In this document: positions 25,262 through 33,750 of the stretch, piece by piece | Layout of the letters: each line of letters begins with the position of its first letter | How positions within the stretch are numbered: the stretch's first letter is position 1 | Assembly: GCF_000717745.1 (NCBI RefSeq) | Contig: NZ_JOBH01000001.1 | Location: 62,001-126,000, forward strand | Direction: 5' to 3' | Length of the DNA stretch: 64,000 nucleotides | From: Streptomyces violens | GTDB taxonomy: Bacteria > Actinomycetota > Actinomycetes > Streptomycetales > Streptomycetaceae | Translations under genes and position numbers: made by a program | The notes under the pieces: generated by a model | The model's input: only the letters and a program-made list of their open reading frames with translations | What the model was told of the DNA's origin: nothing | Databases searched by the model: none

Positions 25262-26140
25262 ATGAGCAGCGATATGAGGATGCCCGCAGGCATCGAGCCG
25301 GAGTTGTTCCCCGAGCCGGGCGTCGAGTCGGGCACCGCCCCCGTGGCGGGCGGCGAGCTGTACTACGAGGCGGCGGGGTCGGGCCCGGCGGTGGTGCTGC
25401 TGCACGAGGGCATGCTCGATCTGTCCATGTGGGACGAGCAGTTCGGGTGGCTCGCGCGGTCCGGGTACCGGGTCGTCCGGTACGACGCGCGGGGCCACGG
25501 CCGCTCCTCCGTCGTCGACGGGGACTACGCCCACCACGAGGACCTCCGGGCGCTGCTCGCCCATCTCGGCATCGCCCGCGCGACGTTGGTCGGGCATTCG
25601 CACGGCGCGCGCGTCGCGCTGGACAGCGCACTGGCGTACCCGGACGCCGTCGCCGCTCTGGCACTGGCCGCGCCCGGCATCAGCGGCCGCGCGTTCTCCG
25701 ACCCGTTCCTGCTGCAGCACATCAGGGAGCAGGTGGCGGCGGTGAGCGCTCCGGGCGGCGTGACGCTCTTCATCGAGCACTTCCTGCGGATGTGGGTGGA
25801 CGGCCCGCACCGCGAACCGGCGTCGGTCGACCCCGATTTGCGCGAGCGGATACGCGCGACGGCCAAGGCCACCGTGCGGGCGCACGCCGAGGGGATGGGG
25901 CGCGGCACGGCACTGGAGGTCGGCGCGGCGGGCCGGCTGGCGGAGATCAGGGTGCCGACCCTCGTCATGGACGGCGACCTCGACAGCACCGACATCTCGG
26001 CCAACGCCCATGCGGTCGCCCTCGAGGTACCGGGCGCCCGACGTGCCCGTATCCCGGCCGCCGGCCACATGGTGAACCTGGAGAACGCCGCCCGGTTCGA
26101 CCGCGAACTGGCCGAATTCCTGCGAGGCGCCGCGTACTAG
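25262..26140 (+). CDS. Alpha/beta hydrolase
   Basis: 292 residues, read from ATG 25262 (ATG 25274 is an alternative). The fold is classical: oxyanion segment VVLLHEGMLDLSMWDEQF, YDARGHGRSSV, nucleophile elbow VGHSHGARVAL, acid Asp in VMDGDLDSTD and catalytic His in AAGHMVNLE. The HEG at the oxyanion hole in place of HG is common in this subfamily. Family members include haloperoxidase-like esterases and BioH/3-oxoadipate lactonase-type enzymes. The substrate is unknown. The stop codon lies within the first copy of an 18-bp tandem repeat. Confidence 0.85.
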   Translation: MSSDMRMPAGIEPELFPEPGVESGTAPVAGGELYYEAAGSGPAVVLLHEGMLDLSMWDEQFGWLARSGYRVVRYDARGHGRSSVVDGDYAHHEDLRALLAHLGIARATLVGHSHGARVALDSALAYPDAVAALALAAPGISGRAFSDPFLLQHIREQVAAVSAPGGVTLFIEHFLRMWVDGPHREPASVDPDLRERIRATAKATVRAHAEGMGRGTALEVGAAGRLAEIRVPTLVMDGDLDSTDISANAHAVALEVPGARRARIPAAGHMVNLENAARFDRELAEFLRGAAY

Positions 26141-26190
26141 CGGAGCGGCGCGTACTAGCGGGCGCCCCGTACTGGCGGAGCGCCGCGTAC
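26133..26190. repeat. 17-18 bp tandem repeat, four copies
   Basis: CGTACTAGCGG at 26133 and 26151, CGTACTGGCGG at 26168 and CGTACCGGCGC at 26186 give periods of 18, 17 and 18 bp. The array begins at the hydrolase stop codon. Confidence 0.65.
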
Positions 26191-26206
26191 CGGCGCGCGC
26201 CCGGCG

Positions 26207-26235
26207 CCCCGCGGGCAGTCACTGCTCCCGCGGGG
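26207..26235. terminator. Bidirectional terminator between hydrolase and STAS genes
   Basis: CCCCGCGGG (26207-26215) pairs with CCCGCGGGG (26227-26235), with CAGT/ACTG adding to the stem. Confidence 0.75.
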
Positions 26236-26270
26236 AGCCGGGGTCGCGTGCCGCCCGGCGCCGGGCGGCG

Positions 26271-26981
26271 TCAGATGCCGGGAAACACGTCGTCGTCCAC
26301 CTGCTCGACCAGCTCGAAGGGCTCGCGCAGGGCGGCCAGTTTGAGCAGGCGGAGCACGATGGGCCGGAGATTCATCAACGCCAGCCGGCCGCCCCGGGCC
26401 GTCACCTGGTCCCGCAGCCGGCAGAGCAGGTCCAGGCCGCTGCAGTCCATGAACGTGACGTGCCGCAGATCGACCACTATGGCCTTCTCGCCGGGCCCGG
26501 CGTTCCTCCCGTCGGCCTCGCGGCAGCCCGCGAACACGCCGGGCACCCCGCCGAACCGCACTTCGGGATGAAATCCGGGAAGGGAAACCGGAAGGCCGCT
26601 CGTCAACGGAATTATTTCCGCGGGCGATTCGGGACGGAGTTCGGGTCGGAGTTCGGGATGAACGTCCGGATGGCCTTCGGTCCGGACTTCCGACTGGACT
26701 TCCGGGTGGGCTTCGGTCCGGACTTCGGGACGGACCTCCGGAAGGGTCTTCACGCGCGGCAGTATCCGCGGAATCACCCTCGGCGGCCTCGGCGCCACCC
26801 GGGCCCGAGGAGCGGGAAATATCGCCGACCGCCGCAGCGCGTACAGCGCATGGAGCGCCAGCAGAACGTCGGCTTCGATGCGCAGCGCCATGGCCAGGTC
26901 GAGTTCGCCATGAAGTGCAAGAACGACCATGTCGCCACCACGGCGAACGGTCACCTGCACATCGGCGTCGCTTCCCCCCAC
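26271..26981 (-). CDS. STAS-domain anti-sigma-factor antagonist with a repeat insertion
   Basis: 236 residues from GTG 26981, about twice the length of a lone STAS domain. The first half of the fold is at 8-48 (VQVTVRRGGDMVVLALHGEL). The second half is at 166-232 (AIVVDLRHVTFMDCSGLDLL), containing the phosphorylatable Ser181 in DCSGLD. Between them, residues 50-165 are an Arg/Pro-rich insertion containing nine four-residue repeats of the form P-E-V-R (81-118). STAS antagonists bind anti-sigma kinases and release sigma factors in partner switching. The insertion falls in the loop between the second strand/first helix and third strand and should extend from the fold. The next gene upstream on the strand has ATPase-like features and may be a partner. 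Confidence 0.8.
   Translation of the reverse strand: MGGSDADVQVTVRRGGDMVVLALHGELDLAMALRIEADVLLALHALYALRRSAIFPAPRARVAPRPPRVIPRILPRVKTLPEVRPEVRTEAHPEVQSEVRTEGHPDVHPELRPELRPESPAEIIPLTSGLPVSLPGFHPEVRFGGVPGVFAGCREADGRNAGPGEKAIVVDLRHVTFMDCSGLDLLCRLRDQVTARGGRLALMNLRPIVLRLLKLAALREPFELVEQVDDDVFPGI
26634..26741 (-). repeat. 12-bp tandem repeat encoding P-E-V-R units inside the STAS gene
   Basis: Nine 12-bp units encode PEVR, PEVR, TEAH, PEVQ, SEVR, TEGH, PDVH, PELR, PELR. The frame is kept throughout, so copy number can change without destroying the gene. Confidence 0.8.
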
Positions 26982-27202
26982 GTCACCCCCAGTTGTACTT
27001 CAGGCCGTATCACGAACACGGCGACGGGCCGGTACGCACCAGGGTCTGGGATGCACAGGCACCGTAACCGCGCCCTGCAACGCAGAATCGATCAGGCATG
27101 ACAGAACGCCACTGACGGGTGAATTTTATCCATATCGCTTGACGGCAGCCAGGCTCAAAAGTGACCGAATGGCGCCGTAAAACACCGCGAGAAGGAGCAG
27201 AA

Positions 27203-27220
27203 CTCTGCATTTATGCAGAG
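27203..27220. terminator. Stem-loop after the ATPase-like gene
   Basis: CTCTGCAT (27203-27210), two T, ATGCAGAG (27213-27220): a perfect 8-bp dyad in an AT-rich gap. On the minus strand it lies 43 nt past the stop of the upstream gene and could terminate it, or serve as an operator for the STAS gene. The rest of 26982-27262 is AT-rich with a possible promoter for the STAS gene (minus strand TTGAGC, 17 nt, ATATGG). Confidence 0.5.
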
Positions 27221-27262
27221 AACCCCCGGCCATCGCAAAGCATAAAGCAGAACGATGAACGG

Positions 27263-27853
27263 TCAACCCTCGGCGGCCATGTCCGTGGCGACGGCCTCGG
27301 GCCTGCCGCAGGCCCCGGACGCGAGCGGAGCAACCGGCAGCGGAACGACATCCGCCGAGCCCTCCCGCTCCGCACGGCCCGGCCCCTCCGGACCGCCCGA
27401 CCCCTCCGGTCCGTTCGGCGCCAGCTCGGCGATCACCGGGAACGGCCGGCGGAAGAACACCGCGAGCGAGCCGTCCGTACGGTGGTGCACGCACAGCCGC
27501 CCCGCGCCCGCGTCCCCGGCGCCCTGCTGCTGCGCGGCGCCCGCGCCCCCGGACTCCTCGTCCGCCTCCCGGTCGTCGACCCGTACCGCGCACTGCCCGT
27601 CGTCGATCTCGATCGTGAGGCGGTACGCGTCCGCGCTGCCGTGGGTCAGTACGTACGCCGTCGCCCGGGCCAGGTCCGAGACCAGCGAAGCGCTCCCCTC
27701 CCCCGGCACACCGAGCGCGTCCAGCACCGCGCAAGCCAGCACGGTGGCCTCCTTGTCGCTACCGGGTCGTCGTCGTGCGCTGAGCGCCCAGCGGAACGCG
27801 GGGGCTCGGCCGGCGGCCGGGGACATACGGGAGGCGGCCGTACTCTGCTCCAT
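27263..27853 (-). CDS. Degenerate anti-sigma-factor kinase-like (HATPase) protein
   Basis: 196 residues from ATG 27853 with GGAGAGCAGG upstream. The middle resembles the regulatory HATPase of Streptomyces anti-sigma factors: RWALSARRRPGSDKEATVLA, a helix VSDLARATAYVLTHGSADAY in place of the N-box SELVTNALRHA, then LTIEIDDGQCAVRVDDR in place of the G1-box strand. The nucleotide-binding Asn and glycine boxes are weak or missing, so kinase activity is doubtful. The C-terminus is a Gly/Pro/Glu-rich tail. It lies upstream of the STAS gene on the same strand, 281 nt away. The assignment is tentative. Confidence 0.55.
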   Translation of the reverse strand: MEQSTAASRMSPAAGRAPAFRWALSARRRPGSDKEATVLACAVLDALGVPGEGSASLVSDLARATAYVLTHGSADAYRLTIEIDDGQCAVRVDDREADEESGGAGAAQQQGAGDAGAGRLCVHHRTDGSLAVFFRRPFPVIAELAPNGPEGSGGPEGPGRAEREGSADVVPLPVAPLASGACGRPEAVATDMAAEG

Positions 27854-28162
27854 GGCCGGACCCTGCTCTCCTTCGGAAGTGGACTCGGGGGCCTGCTGCC
27901 GGGGAATCCCACCGGCACTCCGCCACTGAAAGGGCGCGCTGAACAGGCGCGACCGGGGTCCGGGGCCACTCCGCTTCACCATAGAACTCACGATCGACGC
28001 GGAACCCGCCAATTCCGGCCACTTCGCCCCTCGGCCACCTCACGCGCATGCTGCTCCCTCCCCCCGTCACATGCGCCTCTTCCCTCGCAGTTCCGGCGCA
28101 GGAAGTCACCACGCCTGCATAACCGACAGAAAGGACACCCGAGGGTCGCCGTGTCCCGACGG
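27854..28162. other. Intergenic stretch without a recognised gene
   Basis: 309 nt between the ATPase-like gene and the FAD oxidoreductase. The overlapping frames read as shadow sequence. A minus-strand TATGGT could serve as a -10 for the ATPase-like gene, but no good -35 accompanies it. Confidence 0.5.
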
Positions 28163-29554
28163 CTACGCCGCCCGCTCCGGCCTGATGTTGTGGTTGGCAC
28201 GGAAGACGTTGTCCGGGTCGTACGCGGCCTTCACCGCCGCGAGCCGCGCGTGGTTGTCCGCGCCCACCCCCGCGACGACCCGTTCGCCGCCCTCGTCCCC
28301 GATGAAATTGAGGTTCACGGCGCCGATCGACCACGGCCGCATGTCGGCGCGCAGGTCACGCGCCCACTGCCGGGCGCGCACGTCGTCGGCCGGGTCCTCC
28401 CAGAGGCCGAGCGGATGCACCGCCCACGACGCCGCCCGCCACGGCACCGGATAGTCCGCCGCGCCCCGCGCGAGCGCGCCGCCCTGCGGCAGCAGCAGAT
28501 GCTGGGACGGCGAGGGCACGACCATGTCACCGGCGCGTCCGCAGAAGACCTCGACGGCCCGGTCGGGCAGCTCCGCCAAGTACTCCGCCGACCAGTAGTT
28601 CCGGTAGCCGGGCGGGTCGTCGAGCATGCACTGGAAGTCCGCGTACGGGATGTCCGCGATCTGCTCGCCCTCGTGCCCGAGGCGCAGCATCGGCGCCATC
28701 GCCTCGCGCGCCTGCGCCACCGGCCCCGCGTACGTGATCAGGCATACGCACGCCATCCGGCCCCGCAGCTGCGCGGGCACGAACTCCTCGGGCGGGCCGG
28801 TGAGGTAGAGCAGCCCGCCGCCTACCTCGTCGGGCGCCGCCGCCATGAAGTCGCGGTACGCGCGCAGTACCTCGGGGCCGGCCTCCGGACGCCACACCAG
28901 CAATCCGAAGCTGAACGCGGGCAGTTCGTGCAGCCGGAACGTGAAGGACGTCACCACCCCGAAGTTGCCGCCGCCCCCGTGCAGCGCCCAGAACAGCTCC
29001 GGATTCTCGGTACCGCTCGCCCGCACCGCCTCCCCGGCCGCCGTGACCAGCTCGACCTCCAGCAGGTTCTCGCAGGTCAGGCCGTACTTCCGTTCCAGCC
29101 AGCCGGATCCGCCGCCCAGCGTGAAGCCGCCCACGCCGGTGGTCGAGACCCGCCCGCCGGTCGTCGCCAGCCCGTGCGCGCCGGCCGCCCGGTCGAGATC
29201 GCCCATGGTCGCGCCGCCGCCGACGCGTGCCGTACGGCTCTCCGGATCGACCGTCGCCCCGTTCATCCGCCGCAGGTCGACGACGAGACCGCCGTCGTTC
29301 ACCGCCGTCCCGGCGACGCTGTGCCCGCCGCCGCGCACCGCGATCTCCAGCCCCTCCTCGCGCGCCCAGCGGACCGCCCGGCCGATGTCCTCGGCGGTCG
29401 CACAGCACGCGATGACGGCGGGCCGCCGGTCGATCATCGCGTTGAAGACACTGCGGTGCTCGTCGTACGAGGGATCACCGGGCGTGATCAGTTCCCCGGC
29501 GAACCCGGCCCGAAGACCGCCCAGTACCGCACCGTTCAGCTCACGGGATGCCAT
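28163..29554 (-). CDS. FAD-linked oxidoreductase (berberine-bridge-enzyme type)
   Basis: 463 residues from ATG 29554 with GGGGGTATCTG upstream. The FAD-binding PCMH domain is clear: RPAVIACCATAEDIGRAVRWA, RGGGHSVAGTAVNDGGLVVDL (the His is the usual 8-alpha-histidyl flavin attachment), TGVGGFTLGGGSGWLERKYGL and WALHGGGGNFGVVTSFTF. The C-terminal BBE segment YDPDNVFRANHNI closes the protein. The residue where bicovalent enzymes have Cys (in the CPTVGVGG-like segment) is Val (GRVSTTGVGG), so flavin is probably held by one covalent bond. Such enzymes oxidise sugars, oligosaccharides or antibiotic intermediates. The substrate is unknown. Confidence 0.88.
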   Translation of the reverse strand: MASRELNGAVLGGLRAGFAGELITPGDPSYDEHRSVFNAMIDRRPAVIACCATAEDIGRAVRWAREEGLEIAVRGGGHSVAGTAVNDGGLVVDLRRMNGATVDPESRTARVGGGATMGDLDRAAGAHGLATTGGRVSTTGVGGFTLGGGSGWLERKYGLTCENLLEVELVTAAGEAVRASGTENPELFWALHGGGGNFGVVTSFTFRLHELPAFSFGLLVWRPEAGPEVLRAYRDFMAAAPDEVGGGLLYLTGPPEEFVPAQLRGRMACVCLITYAGPVAQAREAMAPMLRLGHEGEQIADIPYADFQCMLDDPPGYRNYWSAEYLAELPDRAVEVFCGRAGDMVVPSPSQHLLLPQGGALARGAADYPVPWRAASWAVHPLGLWEDPADDVRARQWARDLRADMRPWSIGAVNLNFIGDEGGERVVAGVGADNHARLAAVKAAYDPDNVFRANHNIRPERAA

Positions 29555-29625
29555 CAGATACCCCCCTGGTACCCAGCTGGTCCGCTCCCCCGGTTCCCCG
29601 AGCGTAGCGCCGCCCCCGAAACGCC

Positions 29626-29658
29626 GAAGCCCCCCAGTCGAACCGACTGGGGGGCTTC
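29626..29658 (-). terminator. Terminator of the tRNA-Val transcript
   Basis: A perfect 15-bp stem, GAAGCCCCCCAGTCG (29626-29640) with CGACTGGGGGGCTTC (29644-29658), loop AAC, starting 8 nt past the tRNA 3' end. Confidence 0.9.
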
Positions 29659-29665
29659 GCACACG

Positions 29666-29737
29666 TGGGCACAACAGGATTTGAACCTGTGACATCTGCT
29701 TTGTAAGAGCAGCGCTCTACCGCTGAGCTATGCGCCC
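29666..29737 (-). tRNA. tRNA-Val, anticodon UAC
   Basis: The minus strand gives a full cloverleaf of 72 nt: acceptor GGGCGCA with TGTGCCC, D-arm AGCTCAGCGGTAGAGC, anticodon arm CTGCT-CTTACAA-AGCAG with TAC at 34-36, and T-arm ACAGG-TTCAAAT-CCTGT. CCA is not encoded. It reads GUA and GUG codons. No integrase or duplicated 3' end is nearby, so it shows no sign of being an integration site here. Confidence 0.97.
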
Positions 29738-29970
29738 GGATGAACCGACAGACTACCTTGCCTGCGGGGATGGTCCGCAAACCCGTAGGGGGAAGCGTCC
29801 GGATACTGAACCTACCGGCCGGTGTGTTCGTCCGTACTGGGTGGGAGAATGGCTTCGGGCCTGGGGCGACGCGAGCGGGAGAGGGCTGTGACGGCGACAC
29901 ACACGCGGCTGTACGGGCAGCGAGCACGTCGTCGGTGCCCGCGCCGGCCGCGACGGCAGTCGGTGGGGGG

Positions 29971-31230
29971 ATGATGGCGTTCGCCGGTGGCGGTACCAGA
30001 CGGTGGTTCGGGCGCGGGGAGAGTCAGCGGGCGGAGGCGCAGGCGGCGAAGGATGCCGCGGCGGCCGCGTTCTACGAGCTGGACACCGCCCAGCGGGACC
30101 TGCGGATCTCGATCGAGACGATCACGGCGGTGGACGATTCGCCGGGCGCGCGGCGGGCCGCCGAGGGGTATGCGGAGCTGGGGCGGCGGATCGACGAGGT
30201 CAGCCGGACCTACATCGCGGCCGTGGACGCCCATGATCTGGACCGGGACGATCTCGACGGTGCCGGTGCCTCCCGGGCGCGCGCCGATCTGATCCGGGCC
30301 AAGGACGAGCTGACGGCGGTCGGCAAGGAGCTGGAGCGGTTCGCGCAGGGCCTCGGGCCGCTGCTGCAGACCGCGGAGACGCAGCTCGCGCGGCTGGCGC
30401 CGGCGGTGGAGCGGGCCCGGCAGGCGCTGCTGGCGGCGACCCGGGCGCTGGACGCGGTGCGCGCGCACGGGCTGAAGGCCGATGATCTCGCGGCCCGGCT
30501 GGCGGCGCTCTCGCCCGAGCTGACCAAGCTGAACCAGGGGGCGGGGCAGCACGGCGTGCAGGAGACGATCCAGCGCGCCGATGACGTCCTGCGCCGGGCC
30601 GAGGCCATCCGTACGGAGGCGGAGCGGCTGCCGGAGAAGGCCGCCGACATCGGCAAACGGCTGGTGTCGCTGCGGACCCGGGCGCAGGCGATCACGACGC
30701 GCGCGGGGAACGTCGATCCGGTACTGAGCGAGCTGCGGCGGCGGTACAGCGCGGCGTGCTGGCAGGACCTCCAGGTGGTGCCGCAGCAGGCGGCGGATGC
30801 CGTACGGCAGGCGGAAGTGAAGCTGCGGGAGGCGCAGGCCGCCAGGGACGAGCAGCGGTGGGCGGACGCGACGAGTCTGCTGGCGACCGTACGGGCGCTG
30901 CTGAACACGACGGACGAGGCGGTGTCGGCGGCCGGGGACCGGCTGCGGCGGCTGGACGAGGTGTCCTTCGACCGGCAGAAGGAGGTCGAGCGGACACGGT
31001 TCGCGATCCGGGACGCGCAGCGGCTGGCGATGGCCGGACGCAGTACGCCCGATCCGCGGCACGCGCGTCCGCTGGACGAGGCGGTGGCCCGGCTGGAGCG
31101 GGCCGAGGCCGGGCTGGAGGGCAGCCGGCACCCGGACTGGTGGCACTTCCTGACCGAGACGGACGCGGTACGGGAGACCGCGGCGCGGGTCGTCCAGGCG
31201 ATCCGCGAGGAGCGGGGCGGCGGGAGCTGA
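29971..31230 (+). CDS. Long coiled-coil protein of unknown function
   Basis: 419 residues from ATG 29971 or the adjacent ATG 29974, after GGTGGGGGG; upstream in-frame sequence looks non-coding. After a short Gly-rich head (FAGGGTRRWFGRGES) nearly the whole protein is helical with heptad-like Ala/Leu/Arg/Glu patterning, for example KDELTAVGKELERFAQGLG, ETQLARLAPAVERARQALL, AEAIRTEAERLPEKAADIG and DRQKEVERTRFAIRDAQRL. There is no signal peptide, membrane helix or catalytic motif. It could be a cytoskeletal or scaffold-type protein. I do not recognise the family. Confidence 0.75.
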   Translation: MMAFAGGGTRRWFGRGESQRAEAQAAKDAAAAAFYELDTAQRDLRISIETITAVDDSPGARRAAEGYAELGRRIDEVSRTYIAAVDAHDLDRDDLDGAGASRARADLIRAKDELTAVGKELERFAQGLGPLLQTAETQLARLAPAVERARQALLAATRALDAVRAHGLKADDLAARLAALSPELTKLNQGAGQHGVQETIQRADDVLRRAEAIRTEAERLPEKAADIGKRLVSLRTRAQAITTRAGNVDPVLSELRRRYSAACWQDLQVVPQQAADAVRQAEVKLREAQAARDEQRWADATSLLATVRALLNTTDEAVSAAGDRLRRLDEVSFDRQKEVERTRFAIRDAQRLAMAGRSTPDPRHARPLDEAVARLERAEAGLEGSRHPDWWHFLTETDAVRETAARVVQAIREERGGGS

Positions 31231-31330
31231 CCGCCCTCGTGGGATGGCGTTGTCCGGCGCGGGGGCGGAAGCTGGAGGGAGGTACGGCGGTACGGCCCCT
31301 GGCGGTCACTCTGTGCAAAGGAGGCCGGAC

Positions 31331-32044
31331 ATGACTGCTGGCCACGCCCTTCACGGGCCCTCCCACACCCCGCGGCGGCACGCTCCCCGGCGGCACACCA
31401 AGCTCGACGAGCATCTGCCCGTCGACCACCGGCTGAGCACGGTCTACCGGGTCGGCGCCGGGCTGATGGGACTGGTGCTCCTCGCCTTCGGCATCCTCGG
31501 CCTGATCGACCGGATCGGCTTCTTCGACACCGGCGGCGACACGGTCGCGGGCCTGAACACCAACGGCGCGCTGAGCGTGCTGTCCATCCTCATCGGCCTG
31601 CTGCTCTTCGTGGGGATGGTGATCGGCGGGAACTTCGCCTCCACCCTCAACACCGTGCTCGGCCTCGCCTTCCTGCTGAGCGGCTTCGTCAATCTGGCGG
31701 TCCTGGAGACCGGCTTCAATTACCTCGCCTTCCGCCTCCAGAACGTCCTGTTCAGCTTTGTGGTCGGGCTGATGCTGCTGGTCTTCGGCATGTACGGCCG
31801 GGTCAGCGGCGGCCTGCCGCACAACAACCCGTACTGGCTCGCCCGGCATCCGGATGCGGTGCCCCGCTCCTCCCGGCTGAACCCGCAGCAGGCCGCGCTG
31901 CTGCGCAGGACGGAGCGCGAGGCGCGGGAGCGGGAGGCGCTGAGCGGGGAGCACCGCAGCGGCACGGCACAGCGGTACAGCCGCGAAGTCGGACTCCGGC
32001 GGAAGCTGGGACGCGCGCGGAAGGGAAACCGGGGGCCCGGGTGA
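31331..32044 (+). CDS. DUF4383 membrane protein
   Basis: 237 residues from ATG 31331 with a perfect AAAGGAGG upstream. A His/Arg-rich head (HTPRRHAPRRHTKLDEHLP) is followed by four membrane helices: about 40-62, 84-104, 110-130 and 140-160. They contain VYRVGAGLMGLVLLAFGILG and NTVLGLAFLLSGFVNLAVLET, the two motifs of DUF4383. The long basic/acidic cytoplasmic tail (RTEREAREREALSGEH) is helical. The function is unknown. Confidence 0.8.
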   Translation: MTAGHALHGPSHTPRRHAPRRHTKLDEHLPVDHRLSTVYRVGAGLMGLVLLAFGILGLIDRIGFFDTGGDTVAGLNTNGALSVLSILIGLLLFVGMVIGGNFASTLNTVLGLAFLLSGFVNLAVLETGFNYLAFRLQNVLFSFVVGLMLLVFGMYGRVSGGLPHNNPYWLARHPDAVPRSSRLNPQQAALLRRTEREAREREALSGEHRSGTAQRYSREVGLRRKLGRARKGNRGPG

Positions 32045-32093
32045 TTCAGAATGGGCGGCAAGGACCGCTCACGCCGCACCCACCGGGAGAACC

Positions 32094-32732
32094 ATGGACT
32101 TCAGCGCAGCGCTCCGGGCCGGACGGCTCGTCGCCATCATCCGCGGCAAGGACCCCGAGGCGTCCTTCCGTACGGTCATGACCCTCGCCGAGGAGGGCGT
32201 GCGGCTCGTCGAGGTCTCGCTCAGCGGTACGGACGCGCTCGGCGTCATCCGGCGGGCCCGGCAGGAGCTGGGGCCGGACGCGTGGCTGGGCGCGGGCACG
32301 GTCACCACCGCGGAGGACGTCGAGCGGGCCGCCGAGGCCGGCGCGAACCTGGCGGTCACGCCGGGGCTGGGCGCCGGCGTGGACGAGTGCGTGCGCCGCG
32401 GGCTGCCGGTGGCGGCCGGGGTGCTGACGCCGACCGAGGTGATCGCGGCCCAGGCGGCGGGCGCGACGGCGCTGAAGCTCTTCCCGGCGTCGTTCGGCGG
32501 CCCCGCGTATCTCAAGGCACTGCGGGCGCCCTTCCCGGAGCTGCCGTTCGTGCCGGTGGGCGGCGTGGACGCGGCGGCGGCCCGCGCGTACCTGGCCGCG
32601 GGCGCGGTGGCGGTGGGCGTCGGCTCGCCGCTCATCGGGGACGCGGCGGACGGCGGCGACCTGAGCGCGCTGCGCCGGCGGACCGCCGACTTCCTGGAGG
32701 TCTGCGCCGAGGGCGCGGAGGGGCTGGCGTGA
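32094..32732 (+). CDS. eda: KDPG/KHG aldolase
   Basis: 212 residues. 2-Keto-3-deoxy-6-phosphogluconate aldolase cleaves KDPG to pyruvate and glyceraldehyde 3-phosphate; relatives act on 4-hydroxy-2-oxoglutarate. The family signatures are complete: LVAIIRGKDPEA, catalytic Glu40 in RLVEVSLSG, GAGTVTTAEDVERA, AVTPGLGAGVDE and the Schiff-base Lys128 in ALKLFPASFGGP, then PVGGVDAAAARAYLAAGAVAVGVGS. It overlaps the kinase gene by 4 nt, so together they convert 2-keto-3-deoxygluconate to triose and pyruvate. The start ATG 32094 follows GGGAGAACC. Confidence 0.9.
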   Translation: MDFSAALRAGRLVAIIRGKDPEASFRTVMTLAEEGVRLVEVSLSGTDALGVIRRARQELGPDAWLGAGTVTTAEDVERAAEAGANLAVTPGLGAGVDECVRRGLPVAAGVLTPTEVIAAQAAGATALKLFPASFGGPAYLKALRAPFPELPFVPVGGVDAAAARAYLAAGAVAVGVGSPLIGDAADGGDLSALRRRTADFLEVCAEGAEGLA

Positions 32733-33703
32733 GCGGTACGGACGCGGCCGGGGCGGAGATACTCACCCTCGGCGAGACCATGGTCGCGCTGCGCGGCAGC
32801 GGGCCGCTGAAGCTGGGCGGCACGATGCAGGTGTCCGTCGCGGGCGCCGAGAGCAACGTCGCCATCGGCCTGGCCCGGCTCGGGCACCCGGTGCGCTGGG
32901 CGGGCGCGGTCGGCGACGACGAGGCCGGACAGCTCGTGCTGCGGACGCTGCGGGCCGAGGGCGTGGACGTCTCGGGCGCGTCGACGGACGACGGCGGCGC
33001 GCCGACGGGGCTGCTCATGTTCGAGCCGCGGCTGCCCGAGGTGACGCGGGTGCACTACTACCGGGCGGGCTCGGCCGGTTCTCGGCTGCGCGCGGACGCT
33101 GTGGAGCGGGCGTTCGCGGCCGCACCGCCGCGCGTACTGCACCTCACCGGCATCACCCCCGCACTGGGCCCCGACGCGCGTGGAGCGGCCGAACGCGCCC
33201 TGCGGCTGGCCCGCGCGCACGGCAGCACTGTCTGCCTCGACGTGAACTTCCGGTCCCGGCTGTGGAGCGCGGAGGCGGCGGCCGAGGTGCTGAGCGCCTG
33301 GGTGCCGTCCGTGGACGTACTGATCGCTTCGGAGGACGAGCTGCCGCTGTGCCTGCCGGACAGCCCTTCCGCGACGGCCTCGCAGGCCGAGCTGCTCCTG
33401 AAGGCGGGCGTCAGCGAGGTGGTGGTGAAGCTCGGCGCCGCGGGGGCCACGGCGTACACGGCCGACGGGCCGCTGCACGCGCCCGCGAAGGCCGTACGTG
33501 CCGTGGACGCGGTCGGCGCGGGCGACGCCTTCGTGGCCGGTTACCTCTCGGCCCTGCTGGACGGCGAGCCGGTGGCCGGGCGGCTGGAGCGCGCGGTCAC
33601 CACGGGCGCGTTCGCGGTCGCCTCGCCCGGTGACTGGGAGGGCGCCCCGACCCGCGCCGAGCTGGGCATGCTGGGCGCGGCGCCGGGCACGGTCGTGCGC
33701 TGA
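32729..33703 (+). CDS. kdgK: PfkB-family 2-keto-3-deoxygluconate kinase
   Basis: 324 residues from GTG 32729, in GTGA overlap with the aldolase stop. PfkB features are the N-terminal ILTLGETMVALRG, AGAESNVAIGLARLG (first signature), ATP-side VVKLGAAGATAY and the second signature DAVGAGDAFVAGYLS with catalytic Asp266. The pairing with KDPG aldolase supports 2-keto-3-deoxygluconate as substrate, giving KDPG. Other sugar kinases of the family are possible from sequence alone. The operon probably serves uronate or aldonate catabolism. Confidence 0.85.
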   Translation: MSGTDAAGAEILTLGETMVALRGSGPLKLGGTMQVSVAGAESNVAIGLARLGHPVRWAGAVGDDEAGQLVLRTLRAEGVDVSGASTDDGGAPTGLLMFEPRLPEVTRVHYYRAGSAGSRLRADAVERAFAAAPPRVLHLTGITPALGPDARGAAERALRLARAHGSTVCLDVNFRSRLWSAEAAAEVLSAWVPSVDVLIASEDELPLCLPDSPSATASQAELLLKAGVSEVVVKLGAAGATAYTADGPLHAPAKAVRAVDAVGAGDAFVAGYLSALLDGEPVAGRLERAVTTGAFAVASPGDWEGAPTRAELGMLGAAPGTVVR

Positions 33704-33750
33704 GGCCGGTGTCCGGGCGGGGCCCCGGCCGCTCGCCGTATTCTTTGGCC

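Noticed and set aside
29666..29737. tRNA-Val as an integration site of a mobile element
   Set aside because: No integrase, no repeated tRNA 3' end and ordinary core genes on both sides.
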